DNA of 64,000 bases, taken from the NCBI GenBank assembly GCA_014621425.1, contig JAANBB010000058.1, forward strand, positions 88,381-152,380. Direction: 5' to 3'. The translations under genes were made by a program, and so were the position numbers. The notes below the pieces were generated by a model, which was not told where the DNA came from, did not search any database, and saw nothing but the letters and a program-made list of their open reading frames with translations. The stretch comes from Cylindrodendrum hubeiense. Taxonomy: Eukaryota; Ascomycota; Sordariomycetes; Hypocreales; Nectriaceae. Of this stretch, positions 1 through 10,361 are shown piece by piece; positions within the stretch are counted from its first letter, which is position 1, and the number at the start of each line of letters is the position of its first letter.

Positions 1-105
1 ACGACCTTTGGCACCTGCAATCGCTTGGTCTTTCTACAAAGACACCCAACAGCTTGCAGCCACATCCCCAAGACCAATCAATGGCGTCTTTTATCGCGGA
101 TGGGG
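1..105 (+). repeat. Decayed second copy of the grpB promoter and start region
   Basis: The first hundred or so bases resemble positions 4090-4200, the segment that carries the upstream region and start codon of the intact GrpB-family gene. Shared blocks include a CCTGCA/ATCGC-like block, an AACAGC block, the GCCACATCCC block and an ATGGCG start at about 91. After the ATG a few codons still align, with several C-to-T differences, and then similarity fades. I see no open grpB reading frame here. The two copies are direct repeats about 4.09 kb apart on either side of the dynamin gene. Similarity was judged by eye, and the repeat may continue to the left of the window. Confidence 0.6.
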
Positions 106-252
106 GTTATCACCAGGTTAGATATAAGTATTCTGGAGGTGTTTAGGGATAAATAGTTAGAGAGACTGTCTAGAACATGTGAATACATATATAAAATAAC
201 AGAAACATGGGGTAATAGTAATCTAAAGAACGCCGACCAAAATAAATCAGAC

Positions 253-2931
253 TCAATCCCTATCTAGACCTCTCGTCAGTCGAGTAGCTGCATCTACGAT
301 CTTAAGAGCGCTTGTCAACTCCTCAATCTCTTCATTCAAAACTTCTCGCCTCCGCAGAGTCGACTCATCCTCTCCTGCAAGTCTCTCCATCTGCTCCTCG
401 GATAGCTCCATGATTCTATCCGCCCGCAGAGCCGTCACTGGGCTATCCTCGCCAGAAATATAATCTTCGACAGAACTCGTGATGCTGCGGATGAAGGTCT
501 CCAGGGAAATCTATCAGGGGGTGGTTAGCGATCTGGCCAAGAGATTCTTCTTTAAAAAAGGCTAATCGAGTGCTTACCTTGTAGTACACTTTGAGAACGT
601 CATGGACTTCGTTGATCATGTTCTTTTGGATGGTTGGATGGGCGAGGTCAAAGCATAAGTTGAGAACTTCAACCTCCACTCTTTCAGATTGGACTTTCAG
701 ACCGCTCAACCCAAGCAGGCCTGCTTGTTGAAACCTTACTCGCCGCCAGCCGACTATATCCTCCTTAAATTTGGGATCCGTCGTTTGCAGAATTTTGCAC
801 TTCGTCTCTTGTTCACACAGAAGTGAGTAGCGCGCGTCTGATTTTGTGTCTGCCGAAATGAAGTAGCCTTCCAGCAGGTCCGTAAACCCCTGGCACAACT
901 TTTCTGTACTTTCTTTCGGGGGACACACTGAGTTCAGGATTTCGACACTGCACATCGCAGCCGCTCTCCTCACTCGAATCATGTGGGCGGTGGCAATTGC
1001 GAACCACTTTTCAACCTGCAGCTGGTACATGGCAGGGAAGATGTCCGGGTTGATGATACCGGGGAGCTGATTGGCCTGGAAACCAATGAGTTCCTCGTCA
1101 ATTCTCTGCAGGAGATCATCCGAGTCCTCCATCGGCAAACAATGATCGAAGTCTCGACTAAAGGCAGGTGTTTCTCTTCGCTGAGACGCATTCCCCTGAG
1201 ATCGGCCTTCGACAATAGGCTTGCTAAGCTCTGCTAGTTTTGCTCGCGGGGTGACGTCGTAGTCTTGGAACTCCCAGCGCGCGCCTCTTGCTCTCATGAA
1301 TATATCAAATTCCTGGTTCAAGCGCGTCACCTCCTGACGGAGTTCTAAGTGTCGAGCTTTCAAGTGACCGGGGTGGTTAATAGCCTTTCTCACTCTTTCC
1401 TCATAGTCTCTGAGGTGTTTAATCGCGTAGTTTCGCCTCTGGTCATGGTTTCCCCGAGGATCACCGAGCTCGTGCTTCTCATGAAGTTTGGCCCCGAGAC
1501 TTTTTTCGATATTGGCTCGAATCGCAGGGAAACTGGACTTGATCTTCGAGTCCAGTATCTTTCCCAGGTGTATTTTCAATGCAGCAGACCCAAGCCGCTT
1601 CGTGGGGATCACTTTCCATGGAGCAGTGCGGAACAGCATCTTCTCAGCAACATCAAGCTCGAGGCGGTCTGCATCATTGTCGCTGCGATTGCGGACAAGG
1701 AACCAGCCGCCTGGCATAAACCTCGGGTCTTTTGTTGAAAGGCCTCGCCCCGTGGCAATAGACACAGCCTACAAAAGAAAAAAAGTTAGTTGAGCTTGTG
1801 TCGACGTTCCTGTTGAACTTACATGGTTTGCCTCTCCAAGATTGTTAAGAAGCCGGTCGCATTTGGTAAATACACCAAGAATACGTTCTCTATCTTGGAT
1901 GTGTTCGTGTGCTAGTTCCAAAATCGGCTGATGGGCGAGGTCATTGGAGGCATCAAGGACGCAGCTTCACTGGATTAGCTTCTCGAGGAGCTGATGTACA
2001 ACTTTGTCGACTTACATGACAGTGTTCTCGCGCTTTTGCATGTATTTGACAATCATTTCCTCGATTTTCGCCTGGTCCGACTTGTTGACATCGTATGTAC
2101 TGTTGAAGTGTCCGGGAAGGTCAAGAATGCTAAAGTAGGGTCGGTCTGGGCCAGAGAGCTCAACCTTCAGAACTTCCGCGGCGAAATTGTTACTGTTGGC
2201 ATCTTTTCCTTGGCGAATTCCCATGTACTTGGAAGATACCTATTTTATCAGTTTGCGTCCTGTCATGGAAAATCTAGCGTCATACCTCATTAACGGCCGT
2301 TTCGAAGATTTTAGCTGTGAAAGTTTCTCCCATACACACGTATTCCTTGATCGTATTGTGTGCTCTTTCTAGACCATCTATGGTAACCTCGGCTGGCTCA
2401 ATGGTGATGCGGTAACTATCCCTTCCCCCGCGAGGGGTGCGCTTGGAAGTGATGCGAGTCGGAAAGCGGGTGCAACAGGTAGCGCCGACTGGGAAAGGAA
2501 TTCCAGTCAAGCTTTGTAGCAAAGAGGACTTCCCTGATGATTGACCTCCAACTACGATAAGCTTGAAGCTGTTAGCGAAAGTCAACACTTTTGTTTCATT
2601 AACGTACCTGAGGGATGTCGAGTGCCTTGCTGCATTCGAAAGCCTGCAGTTCATCGATAGCTTCAAATAAGATTCTGCCACGCTCCGTGTGAAACGGATT
2701 CTTCGTCACAGATTCTTCCTCAGCCGGGTCCTCGGGTGACAAAACATCAGAGGAGTCCTTAGGTCCAGCCTTTGACTCCTTTGCTCTCTTGTTGAGACCC
2801 CGGGCAGGGGATGATTCGTTGCTAGACAAGCCCTCAACTCCAGAGTCATAGGCATTTGCAGATGAGGATCTCCGGTGACGGGACGGGGTAGATGGGGGGG
2901 TTTGTACGGGCTCTTCAGTTGAATGAGACAT
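253..2931 (-). CDS. Dynamin-family GTPase (Mx/dynamin-like, no PH or proline-rich domain)
   Basis: Large GTPase of the dynamin superfamily; such proteins self-assemble on membranes and couple GTP hydrolysis to fission or remodelling. Joining six exons (2931-2608, 2561-2286, 2239-2016, 1964-1823, 1768-578, 510-253) keeps phase and gives about 804 residues. The first ~100 residues are Ser/Pro-rich and look disordered. The G domain shows the P-loop GGQSSGKSS (about 113-121), the switch threonine in CCTRFPTR (139), DLPG (240-243) and TKCD (308-311). A long helical middle/stalk region follows, then a GED-like C-terminus. There is no PH or proline-rich tail, which separates it from classical endocytic dynamins and resembles fungal Mx-like proteins; its cellular target cannot be read from sequence. 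Two acceptors are AAG rather than CAG or TAG, chosen because they restore conserved residues. It is transcribed away from grpB. Confidence 0.9.
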
Positions 2932-2950
2932 GGTGACAAGGTGATACGAA

Positions 2951-3082
2951 GGAGAGAATGTGTAAGTTTAGTGGGATAGATTGAAGAGGTAATAAGAAAG
3001 ACAGAATGATTGAGTTTAGTAGAATAGATTGATGAGTTCAAGGAAAAAGGAGAATGATGGAGCTTAATGAGATGGATTGATG
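2951..3082. repeat. Three diverged ~49-bp tandem repeats before the dynamin start
   Basis: Copies start near 2951, 3000 and 3049. Each carries a GAGAATG or CAGAATGAT block, then AGTTTAGT or GCTTAATG, then a GATAGATTGA or GATGGATTGA block. They lie just 5' of the dynamin ATG (2931), so in its leader or core promoter. The third copy is truncated. Confidence 0.7.
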
Positions 3083-4186
3083 GATTGTTTGGGATTCTTG
3101 GAATGGATGAGGGTCGTATTTATCCCTTCGGGAGCTTCCCGCGGTCGCAAATTCGGCCTCGGCCCAAAATGGGCAGCTTACATCCTCAATCACTCGATAC
3201 CTGCGCCTTCTAGGTGCAGGAGTTTCAGGTCAATTCTTGCGAGGAGTGGTTTCAAGCAAAATGGGAGTTGGTTGCAATCATTTCATGTGGCCAAGGGCCG
3301 ACTCCTCAACTCCCGTTGGTGAGCTCAGTCCTAGCCTGGCCAAGAACAAGGGTCGTTGTTGCAATTAAGTGTTGGTTGTCCCCTGGACTTGCAGCCAGCG
3401 CCACAATCAGTTGCCGTGGGGTGGGTGCTGAAGGACGTCTAAAATAGCAACTGTTGTCTGGCCTAGGGGCTAGAGACCAGCATTAGTTGAGACGAAGCCA
3501 TGGCGGCCATGAGCGCCAAGGTCATGAATTGGGAAGCCGGGTGGACTGAGACACTTGGGGGTAAATCACATCCGGGGTGTTCATCCTCCTGGGACGAAAG
3601 GGTAGTATCCGTCCCCCACGGGGGGACGGATCTGCATGGGCAGGCGGGAGGCAGGCGGGAGGCTGGCAGATAAGATGGGGGATCGGGTATCGATTTTGAC
3701 TAATGGACAGCCCCTTGGTGTTTCTAGTTTGCGGTAACTACCTCCTGCCTAGGTATGTAGTTGCTAGGTTGGATTGAAGGATGTCGACGGGTACATACTT
3801 CTCCTCAACTTCCTCAAATGGATTAATGTTGCACCGGTCTGACGTCCCGCGGGGTTGGGTCATCTTGTCTCCCAGGCACACATTGTACCTGCAGGGAGGG
3901 ACCGGCAAGTGAGTCACTGTCCGAGAAATAGCCCAGTAGTTCAAGATAGTGCAAATAGTGAAAAGACCTGTTATTGAGACCATCTCGGAAACATTTAACA
4001 ATGCCGCAGCCGCCCGCCGTTTGCACTTAGCTGATAAACACGTCAAGCCTCGCCACTTGGGCCGCCCGTTTTGGCCTCTCGTTTTGGTCACGTCTTTCGC
4101 CCCCTGCAGTCGCTAGGTCGTCCAACTAGTTACCAGAATTGACGGAACCAACAGCGTTCAGCCACATCCCAAGGGCCAATCACACA
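3083..4186. other. Dynamin-grpB intergenic region
   Basis: Divergent spacer between the dynamin gene (-) and grpB (+). Apart from the hairpin at 3607-3631 and the grpB-promoter repeat from 4090, I see no convincing gene. The ORFs here are short, lack recognisable domains and show no usable intron structure. Confidence 0.5.
3607..3631. repeat. Perfect 11-bp inverted repeat with a 3-nt loop
   Basis: ATCCGTCCCCC at 3607-3617 is followed by a three-base spacer and its exact reverse complement at 3621-3631. It would form a very stable hairpin. It sits in the dynamin-grpB intergenic region, followed by short GGCAGGCGGGAG direct repeats (about 3640-3665). It may be a relic of a mobile-element end or a chance palindrome. 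Confidence 0.6.
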
Positions 4187-4792
4187 ATGGCGCCCTCTCT
4201 CGAAGCGCTGCTCAAGCACTACGAGTTCGACCCTAGCATCCTCGAGCGCGTCTCTGTCCGCAAGTACAAGGCTCCGTTGGCTATCGTCGAACCTGATCCC
4301 TCTTGGCCGCAGACATTCAGCCTCATCAAGGCGCGTATTGAGTCAGCTCTCGGCCCCATCAGCCTATCCGTTGCGCATGTCGGCTCCACGTCGATCCCGG
4401 GTCTTCCGGCCAAGGCCACGATCGACATCGATCTCGTGGTCAAGGACGTGACTGATGAATCCTCATACGTCGGGCCGCTCGAGGCCGCCGGGTTTCAGTT
4501 CATATCGCGAGAACCATCGTGGCATGAGCACCGCTTCTTCTGCGGGTACGAGCCGATGGCGACGAATCTACATGTCTGGGGTTCCGATTGCCCGGAGACG
4601 GCACGACACGCCATCTTCACCGAGTGGTTGAGGCGCAATGAAGCGGACCGGGAACTTTATGCCAAGACAAAAAGGGAGGCAGCCGATCTGAGCATCGAAA
4701 AGGGCGAGACGGTGATGCAGTACAACAAGCGCAAGGAAGAAGTAATTCGTGAAATTTTGAAGAGGGCGTTTAAAGATCTCGGTTATCTATAA
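4187..4792 (+). CDS. GrpB/UPF0157 family protein (nucleotidyltransferase-fold)
   Basis: Intronless, 201 residues, which matches the usual single-domain GrpB length. The family signature is clear: an IVEPDPSWPQTF block near residue 28, then HVGSTSIPGLPAKATIDIDL around residues 64-83 with the GS...D.D pattern of the nucleotidyltransferase superfamily, and WHEHRFF and HVWGSD blocks further on. The substrate is unknown in this poorly characterised family, which in bacteria is sometimes fused to dephospho-CoA kinase. I start at 4187 because it is the first in-frame ATG; an upstream in-frame extension would need a TTG start. GrpB proteins are mostly bacterial and patchy in fungi, so ancient horizontal acquisition is plausible but not shown here. 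A relic of its promoter/start lies at 1-105. Confidence 0.9.
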   Translation: MAPSLEALLKHYEFDPSILERVSVRKYKAPLAIVEPDPSWPQTFSLIKARIESALGPISLSVAHVGSTSIPGLPAKATIDIDLVVKDVTDESSYVGPLEAAGFQFISREPSWHEHRFFCGYEPMATNLHVWGSDCPETARHAIFTEWLRRNEADRELYAKTKREAADLSIEKGETVMQYNKRKEEVIREILKRAFKDLGYL

Positions 4793-5357
4793 TATGCTAG
4801 AGAGATGGTAGATGGTGTTTGAGGAACAAATTGCAATCATCAATGGCACAGAGTTGAGCAGAGCAGGAAAATACATGGCCTATAATTGCACAGCAAGGGC
4901 GATACGAACAAATGTTTTAAGAACTATAATGCCAATTAACTTGGCTAAAGAAAGTTCCATTTGGTAATAGTGGGTTCGTGTTATTGAAAGTTGTGATCTA
5001 ATCTCATAAGAGTAAACGAGGCTCCAAAAGAAATTACCCAATGATGCAATTAGAGAAGTAGAAACACATCAATTGAATTATAACCTTTCAATTTAACAAG
5101 CGACACTTCCAGCTTTTGTTAATCAACCGATTCGGGATCTATGTCAAGGTGATGCTGGTTTTAGGGAACGGTGAGATGGTGTAGGGTAAGCAGTCTACGA
5201 CCTGGGCACTCGACCAGCGGCTAACAGCCGTCTCCACTTGCAATCGTCCAATCCCGAGCTTAGCCCAAAATTTTGACATCCATCTTCAACATCACCACTT
5301 CGCCTCATTACACCAACCATTCCCAGCCGCAGACCACCATTCTGCGCGCAATCGGCC
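4793..5357. other. grpB-bL34m intergenic region, AT-rich
   Basis: About 560 bp with the 3' flank of grpB and the promoter and leader of the bL34m gene. AT-rich to about 5150, then more GC- and pyrimidine-rich toward the bL34m start. No gene or RNA recognised. Confidence 0.5.
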
Positions 5358-5815
5358 ATGAACACCATGCTCCAGTCAATCACGCGCCTCGCGCGCCCTG
5401 TGCTCGCCAAGCCGCTCTCCCAATCCCCCAGGTAAGCTGCTCTCCGTCTGCTCACATGCCACCACGGCATCTACGAACGCATCGCTGACTTCAAACTCAC
5501 AGAACCTTCACCACCCTCGTCCCTCTCCGACCGTCCCTCACTCCGCTCACAGCCGCAATCCGACGAACTGCCCTCCCCACGAGCTTCACGCCCTCCGCCG
5601 CCGGTGCCGCCGATGTCGTCCCTTCGTCCGCCATCTCAGCGCACCCTGCGTTTGGAGCCGTGCAGATCCGATGCGGACCCCGAAACACGATGAATGGACA
5701 CACTCGCTTGGTTCAGAAGCGCAGACATGGCTTCCTGTACCGCATGCGAAGCAGGACCGGCCGCAAGATCCTCATGCGAAGGAGAATCAAGGGCCGCAAG
5801 AACATTGCTGCTTAA
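5358..5815 (+). CDS. MRPL34: Mitochondrial large-subunit ribosomal protein bL34m
   Basis: Two exons, 5358-5431 and 5503-5815, separated by a 71-nt intron with GTAAGC donor and CACAG acceptor, encode 128 residues. The last ~45 residues form the conserved bL34 core: an NTMNGHTRLVQKRRHGFLYRM-type stretch, RSRTGRKILMRRR and a short basic tail ending KGRKNIAA. The first ~80 residues are rich in Arg, Ser and Ala with few acids, as expected for a mitochondrial presequence and linker. bL34m is a small basic protein that binds 23S-like rRNA in the mitoribosome large subunit. The ATG at 5358 was chosen because exon 1 begins there and splices in phase; a second ATG three codons on is also possible. No standard ORF scan shows this gene because of the intron and low complexity. 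Confidence 0.93.
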
Positions 5816-6789
5816 GTGCGCTGATGACTGTTGGGAACTGAAGGGAAATGCAATTGGGCAAGCCGTGGAGACGGGTTCGTCTAGAAGAAGGAGGAATGGT
5901 GATGGAGATCAAGGCCATCTCCTGTACGATACATTGATGAAGAGGATGGAGGGGATGACGGACACCCCTCGTCCCCACTCTCACTGGTGTGATACAACTG
6001 TACAAAGACAACAAATTCAATCATCAAATGAGTCAATGCATGGGTTAAACGAACCCGAATCTGGACAGTGAGGTGTACCTATGGTTTGTGAGAAGAATTT
6101 GACTTCATCGCAAGACATGATGTGTCGTCTGAGAATCGGTCGAGTGACCACGGAGCAGTATCTCGAAAGAGTAAGCTGAGAAACTTCTAGTTTCCCGCCG
6201 GATATGTCCGGCAAGAACTGCTTCTCGGCAACCCGAAAGAGCATCTATTCTTCATCCAGATCAGGACACCGAGTCTAACTCCCTGGTGCTGCCGTGGCGT
6301 TACGACATGGGGATTGAGTCATGCTGACTTTCAACACCAGCTGCTGGACCCTTTGAGGAGAGACGGGAAAGACTGTGGATCAGGCCAAGGACACAACTAA
6401 CACAGTAGCGCGCACTGCAAGCAGCACGAGGGTGTGAATTGACGAAAAGGACAGAAACCGAGGTTCTCTTGATGAAGGCCACGGCATCTTCCGCGGGGTC
6501 ATCGCAAGGGGTCCGGGTCTCGACCGTTCTCACCGTCCTTGGAGAAAGTTTCGTCGACGACATGAACAACTACGGCTCAAAATACGAGATGATGACAATC
6601 ACAGGCTTACAGACGACACCGAATTACTCTTGTCCCTCGGTAGGAATCTAGCCTCTGCTGATGGCGCCTGCAGGTCCACACACGCAGATCATCAGGAACA
6701 GCGTGGCACAGCACGGAAGAGGGGGATGGGATGAACGCCAGAGCTAAACCGGAAGGAAGAGGGGCAGGAAGATAGAGTTCGTCAGCGGG

Positions 6790-6832
6790 AGATGGAACAG
6801 ATGGTGCAGATGGCGCAGATGGCGCAGATGGG
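6790..6832. repeat. 9-bp tandem repeat (GCAGATGGC-like)
   Basis: Four to five imperfect copies of a nine-base unit, in the gene-poor interval upstream of the lipase. Confidence 0.6.
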
Positions 6833-8842
6833 ACGGCTCAGCTGCATATACGTTCGGCGCCGAGCCGCGGCGGCGTCAGCCAAGCTGAAACGGGGGACGA
6901 GATGGTTCGATGAGATATCAAAATAGGTAGGTGAGCTTGATACGGCTGCAAGTGGGCTGAGTATTGATCAGCCTTGGAGGCTTGTTTGGTGGTTTTGGTG
7001 GTGGTGGTGGTGGTGATGATAGTGAGTCTTACCTGCGGGTGAGACGGGAAGGATGAGGATGCCTGGTTAATCGGAACAAACGGCCGGACAGCTAATTGAC
7101 CGAACGAGACTGGCGTAACCGGGGTTGCACGTTGCGGAAGGAAAGGGGTCTATTCGTATCACATAGCACTGCCTATTTCGTTTGCTGGGTTATGGTTATC
7201 AAGGTTGGCGTTCTGACCTGATACTGCCGCTCTCATCTCGGGCCTCTCGGTACGAAGTGCAGCTACGGGGTACAGGGAACTGGGAACTAGTCGGCCACCC
7301 CCAAAACCCTCACAATACTGATCTGCTTTCCCCGCAAAATGCCATGTCACTCGTGGCGGCCACTACGAGAGTCAAATGCAACCACGAGCGGGTCAGAGAT
7401 GGCGCGGCCCCAAAAACGAAGCCGCTGCATTGCCCGAGTGCGGCCAAGGGAGGGAGACGTTCCGCGTGGCATCTCGGGATGTGGTGAGGTTCGGGCTAGG
7501 CTGGCGCTGCGGGAGACGAAAGCTCGGGGTAATATTGGGCTGCACTGGCCTCACGTGCGTCATGGCTGTCGCTCCGGCACACGGAAGAGGGTGTGCGAGC
7601 TCGTGAGGGCTTGTGAGGGCTTGTGAGCGTGCCAAGCCTGTGATGGGCTGCACCATCTATGTAAGTGTGAATGCTGGGACCGTGTGCGACGCCTGTGGTT
7701 GGGCGAGATGACCAGGCTCCTGAGAGAGCTACCGTCACAGCCCCGGCGGCAAGGCCGTATTCACGATTGGGTCTGGCATGTGCAATTTCAATTCGACGGC
7801 CACAGCCTCGTGCCATCGATGGAGTTGGACGAATCGACGGCGATATCTGAGCTGCCTGCTTCAGCGACCAAGCCATGATACTCGCTCGGCGGCTGTCGCT
7901 GTCGCTGTCACTATTTTCCTTTGTTGGGGCTTCCCCACAGCCCCGGTTCGTTCAGACCTTGTTAATAGCTCCCAACGCGACAGCAACCTAGCATCAAAAA
8001 TGGTTGAACAGTGGACCAACGGTGGAACAGGAGTGGCCCAAGCCCCGGGGATGTGATGTGACATGGATATCTTCCGCCCTACGAAGACCTACAGAACCCC
8101 ATCTCAGTCCAATCCCTGCCCATGCGGCCTGGCCCCGGCGGACAACCCTTCATCCCTCCAACCCTTCAACCACCGCATCCGTCTCTTAACACTCCCACCT
8201 ATTCGGCTTCTCCTCTTCTCGTACCACCCAAGGAACACGGCCGGCATCGCAGAGATCCCAGGCCGCTTAGAAAACATGTTCACGTGGCGCCCGCCCCTCC
8301 ACCACGCGGCAGATCATGCCCATCCCCAGCAACCGCGTCTTGCCCTTCTGGGAAGCTCATCCGGACGACCCTGACCTAAGGATCACCGACTCTTGTGTCC
8401 CTAGCCCGCTAACCGCCGCCGAGAAACTAAATTCCCCCCAATCGACAACACCGTTGCCAACTCCGCCCGACGCCAACATGGGCTCTGCGGAGCGGGGAAC
8501 AAGGAAGGAAGACATACCCACGCGAGAAAAGAGCTCGTGTGTGTGCGTGTCTGTCTGTCTCTACCCCCTTTTGTCTCACATCGTGTGTCTTGCCGCGGAT
8601 GTGCTGAGTCGTTCCAGCTTCCCGAGTGGGATGGCAACCAACATGTGAGGGCTTGTGATGGAGGGGAGGCATGGGGCTGAGGAGTGAAGTCGAAAAGCCA
8701 TATAAGCCGTCCTCTGAAGCTGAACGTTTGGTAATTTCGAAAAGCATCCTATCGTTGCATTCGCTGTCTTCACCCTAGGAAGTCACTAGAGACTCCCGCT
8801 TCGCCATCCCTGACAGAGACCTGTGGATTCGTCCTCCATTAG

Positions 8843-8851
8843 TATATATAT
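8843..8851 (+). promoter_or_regulatory. Likely TATA box of the lipase gene
   Basis: TATATATAT lies about 82 bp before the lipase ATG at 8933. Between them are a pyrimidine-rich stretch and a TCAGTCAACATG start context, as usual for secreted fungal enzymes. Confidence 0.55.
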
Positions 8852-8932
8852 CCTCAACTCCCAGCATTCCTTACGGTTTTCTACAACCAAGCTGCAATCA
8901 TCCCAAGCTCTGCACAGTTATCCTCAGTCAAC

Positions 8933-10036
8933 ATGCTTGTCCTGTCTTTGCTCTCTTCTGTTGGCCTTGCTGCCGCAGCCTCCATCGGCAGCCATGCTCG
9001 TGCCCCTGAGGGTAGGGGTAAGTTTCCCCCAACAACTCCAAGGGATTATGAGCTGATCAAATACCACAGCTGTGAGCGTGACTGCTCAGAACTTGGCCAA
9101 CTTCAAGTTCTACGCTCAGCACTCTGCCGCTGCCTACTGCAACTACAATGCGGCAGTCGGTGCTAAAATCACCTGCGGAGGGTATTGCCCGGGCATTGAA
9201 GGCGATGCTGCTACCATTGTAGCATCCTTCGGGTACGTTGCCTCCCGCCTCACAAACCGAGTTATGTGTACTGACAGGCCATGAACAGTGGAAGCTCAAC
9301 TGGCATCGCTGGCTACGTCTCCACCGACGCCGCACGCAAGGAGATTGTCATCTCTATCCGCGGCAGCAGCAACATCCGCAACTGGATCACCAACTTGGAC
9401 TTCGGCCAGGACTCGTGCTCCACGCTGGTGTCCGGCTGCGGCGCCCACTCGGGCTTCCAGAACGCCTGGAACGAGATCGCCACCGCCGCAAAGGCCGCCA
9501 TCGTCTCTGCAAAGGCCGCCAACCCCTCGTACACCGTCGTCTCCACCGGCCACTCGCTCGGCGGCGCCGTCGCGACCCTCGCCGCGGCCTACCTGCGCAA
9601 GGGCGGCATCGCCCTGGACCTGTACACGTTCGGGTCGCCACGTGTGGGCGATGGCGACTTTGCAGACTTTGTCACCAACCAGGCCGGTGCCGAGTACCGC
9701 GTCACCCACGGCGACGACCCCGTGCCGCGTCTGCCCCCGATCATCTTTGGCTACCGACACACTTCCCCTGAGTACTGGCTGGATGGTGGCTCCCTCGATG
9801 TCACCTATGAGCTTTCGGAAATTGAAGTGTGCGAGGGTAACGCCAACATCCAATGCAACGCTGGTACTCTCGGTCTCGATATCATCGCCCATCTCAACTA
9901 CCTCCAGAATGTCGCGGGCTGCAATTCTCTTGGTATCGCGTGGAAGCGCGAGGAGTTGACCGACGCAGAGCTCGAGGAGAAGATCAACCAGTACGCCAAG
10001 CTGGATGTGGAATATGTCGCCAACCAGCCCAGCTAG
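8933..10036 (+). CDS. Secreted class-3 lipase (Thermomyces lipase/feruloyl esterase A type)
   Basis: Three exons, 8933-9017, 9070-9232 and 9289-10036, join in phase to give 331 residues. The N-terminus ([16 protein letters not shown]) is a typical signal peptide, followed by a short Arg-containing pro-segment (ARAPEGRA), so secretion is expected. The alpha/beta-hydrolase core shows the nucleophile elbow GHSLGG with Ser172, a [10 protein letters not shown] strand, an acid in [11 protein letters not shown] (Asp225/226) and a histidine in IIAHLNY (His284); spacing matches Lipase_3 family members such as Thermomyces lipase. Several cysteines outside the core suggest disulfides. It would hydrolyse acylglycerols or aromatic ester linkages outside the cell; substrate choice between lipase and feruloyl esterase cannot be settled here. 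It is tail-to-tail with RAD7. Confidence 0.93.
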
Positions 10037-10361
10037 TTGAATTGAGCATCATACGGAGTAAACATGTAGCATTGCATTTTGGGGAGGGTTGTGTATTTGG
10101 CATCGATATGGGAGGAATTGTCATGTCGTTGCTTCATGTTGGATCGATGTAAATAACAAGCGACACTGTACATACATTGTCTCGAGAGCTAAAGAGCTAA
10201 AAGTCTACATGGGAATACCCCTCGTGCCAGTCAAACAAAACCCCTGTGACTGATGTTGTTCCTGGAAATATGACACTAACACCCTCATTCATGCCTTGAC
10301 GGACTCAAATAAACAAACGCCACCACTCCGCTGATACAGAGCCTGAAATCTAAGTAGCAAA
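10037..10361. other. Convergent 3' spacer, lipase/RAD7
   Basis: 325-bp tail-to-tail spacer holding both 3' ends. AT-richer than the flanking exons; no gene seen. Confidence 0.5.

Larger units (their letters stand above)
5816..8932. other. Gene-poor interval upstream of the lipase
   Basis: About 3.1 kb without a convincing gene. It contains simple repeats: GCAGATGGC-type 9-mers (6790-6832), a GGT run (6987-7020), GTGAGGGCTT repeats (about 7600-7628) and a GT/TGTC run (8528-8563). The many overlapping ORFs on both strands are short, have no recognisable domains and look like GC-driven noise. The right end should hold the lipase promoter. Confidence 0.5.

Noticed and set aside
4139..4186. N-terminal extension of GrpB
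   Set aside because: Needs a TTG start, and the segment is part of the repeated promoter region; the ATG at 4187 matches family length.
9296..9892. 198-residue ORF antisense to the lipase
   Set aside because: Shadow of the lipase exon; the sense frame has a signal peptide and a catalytic triad.
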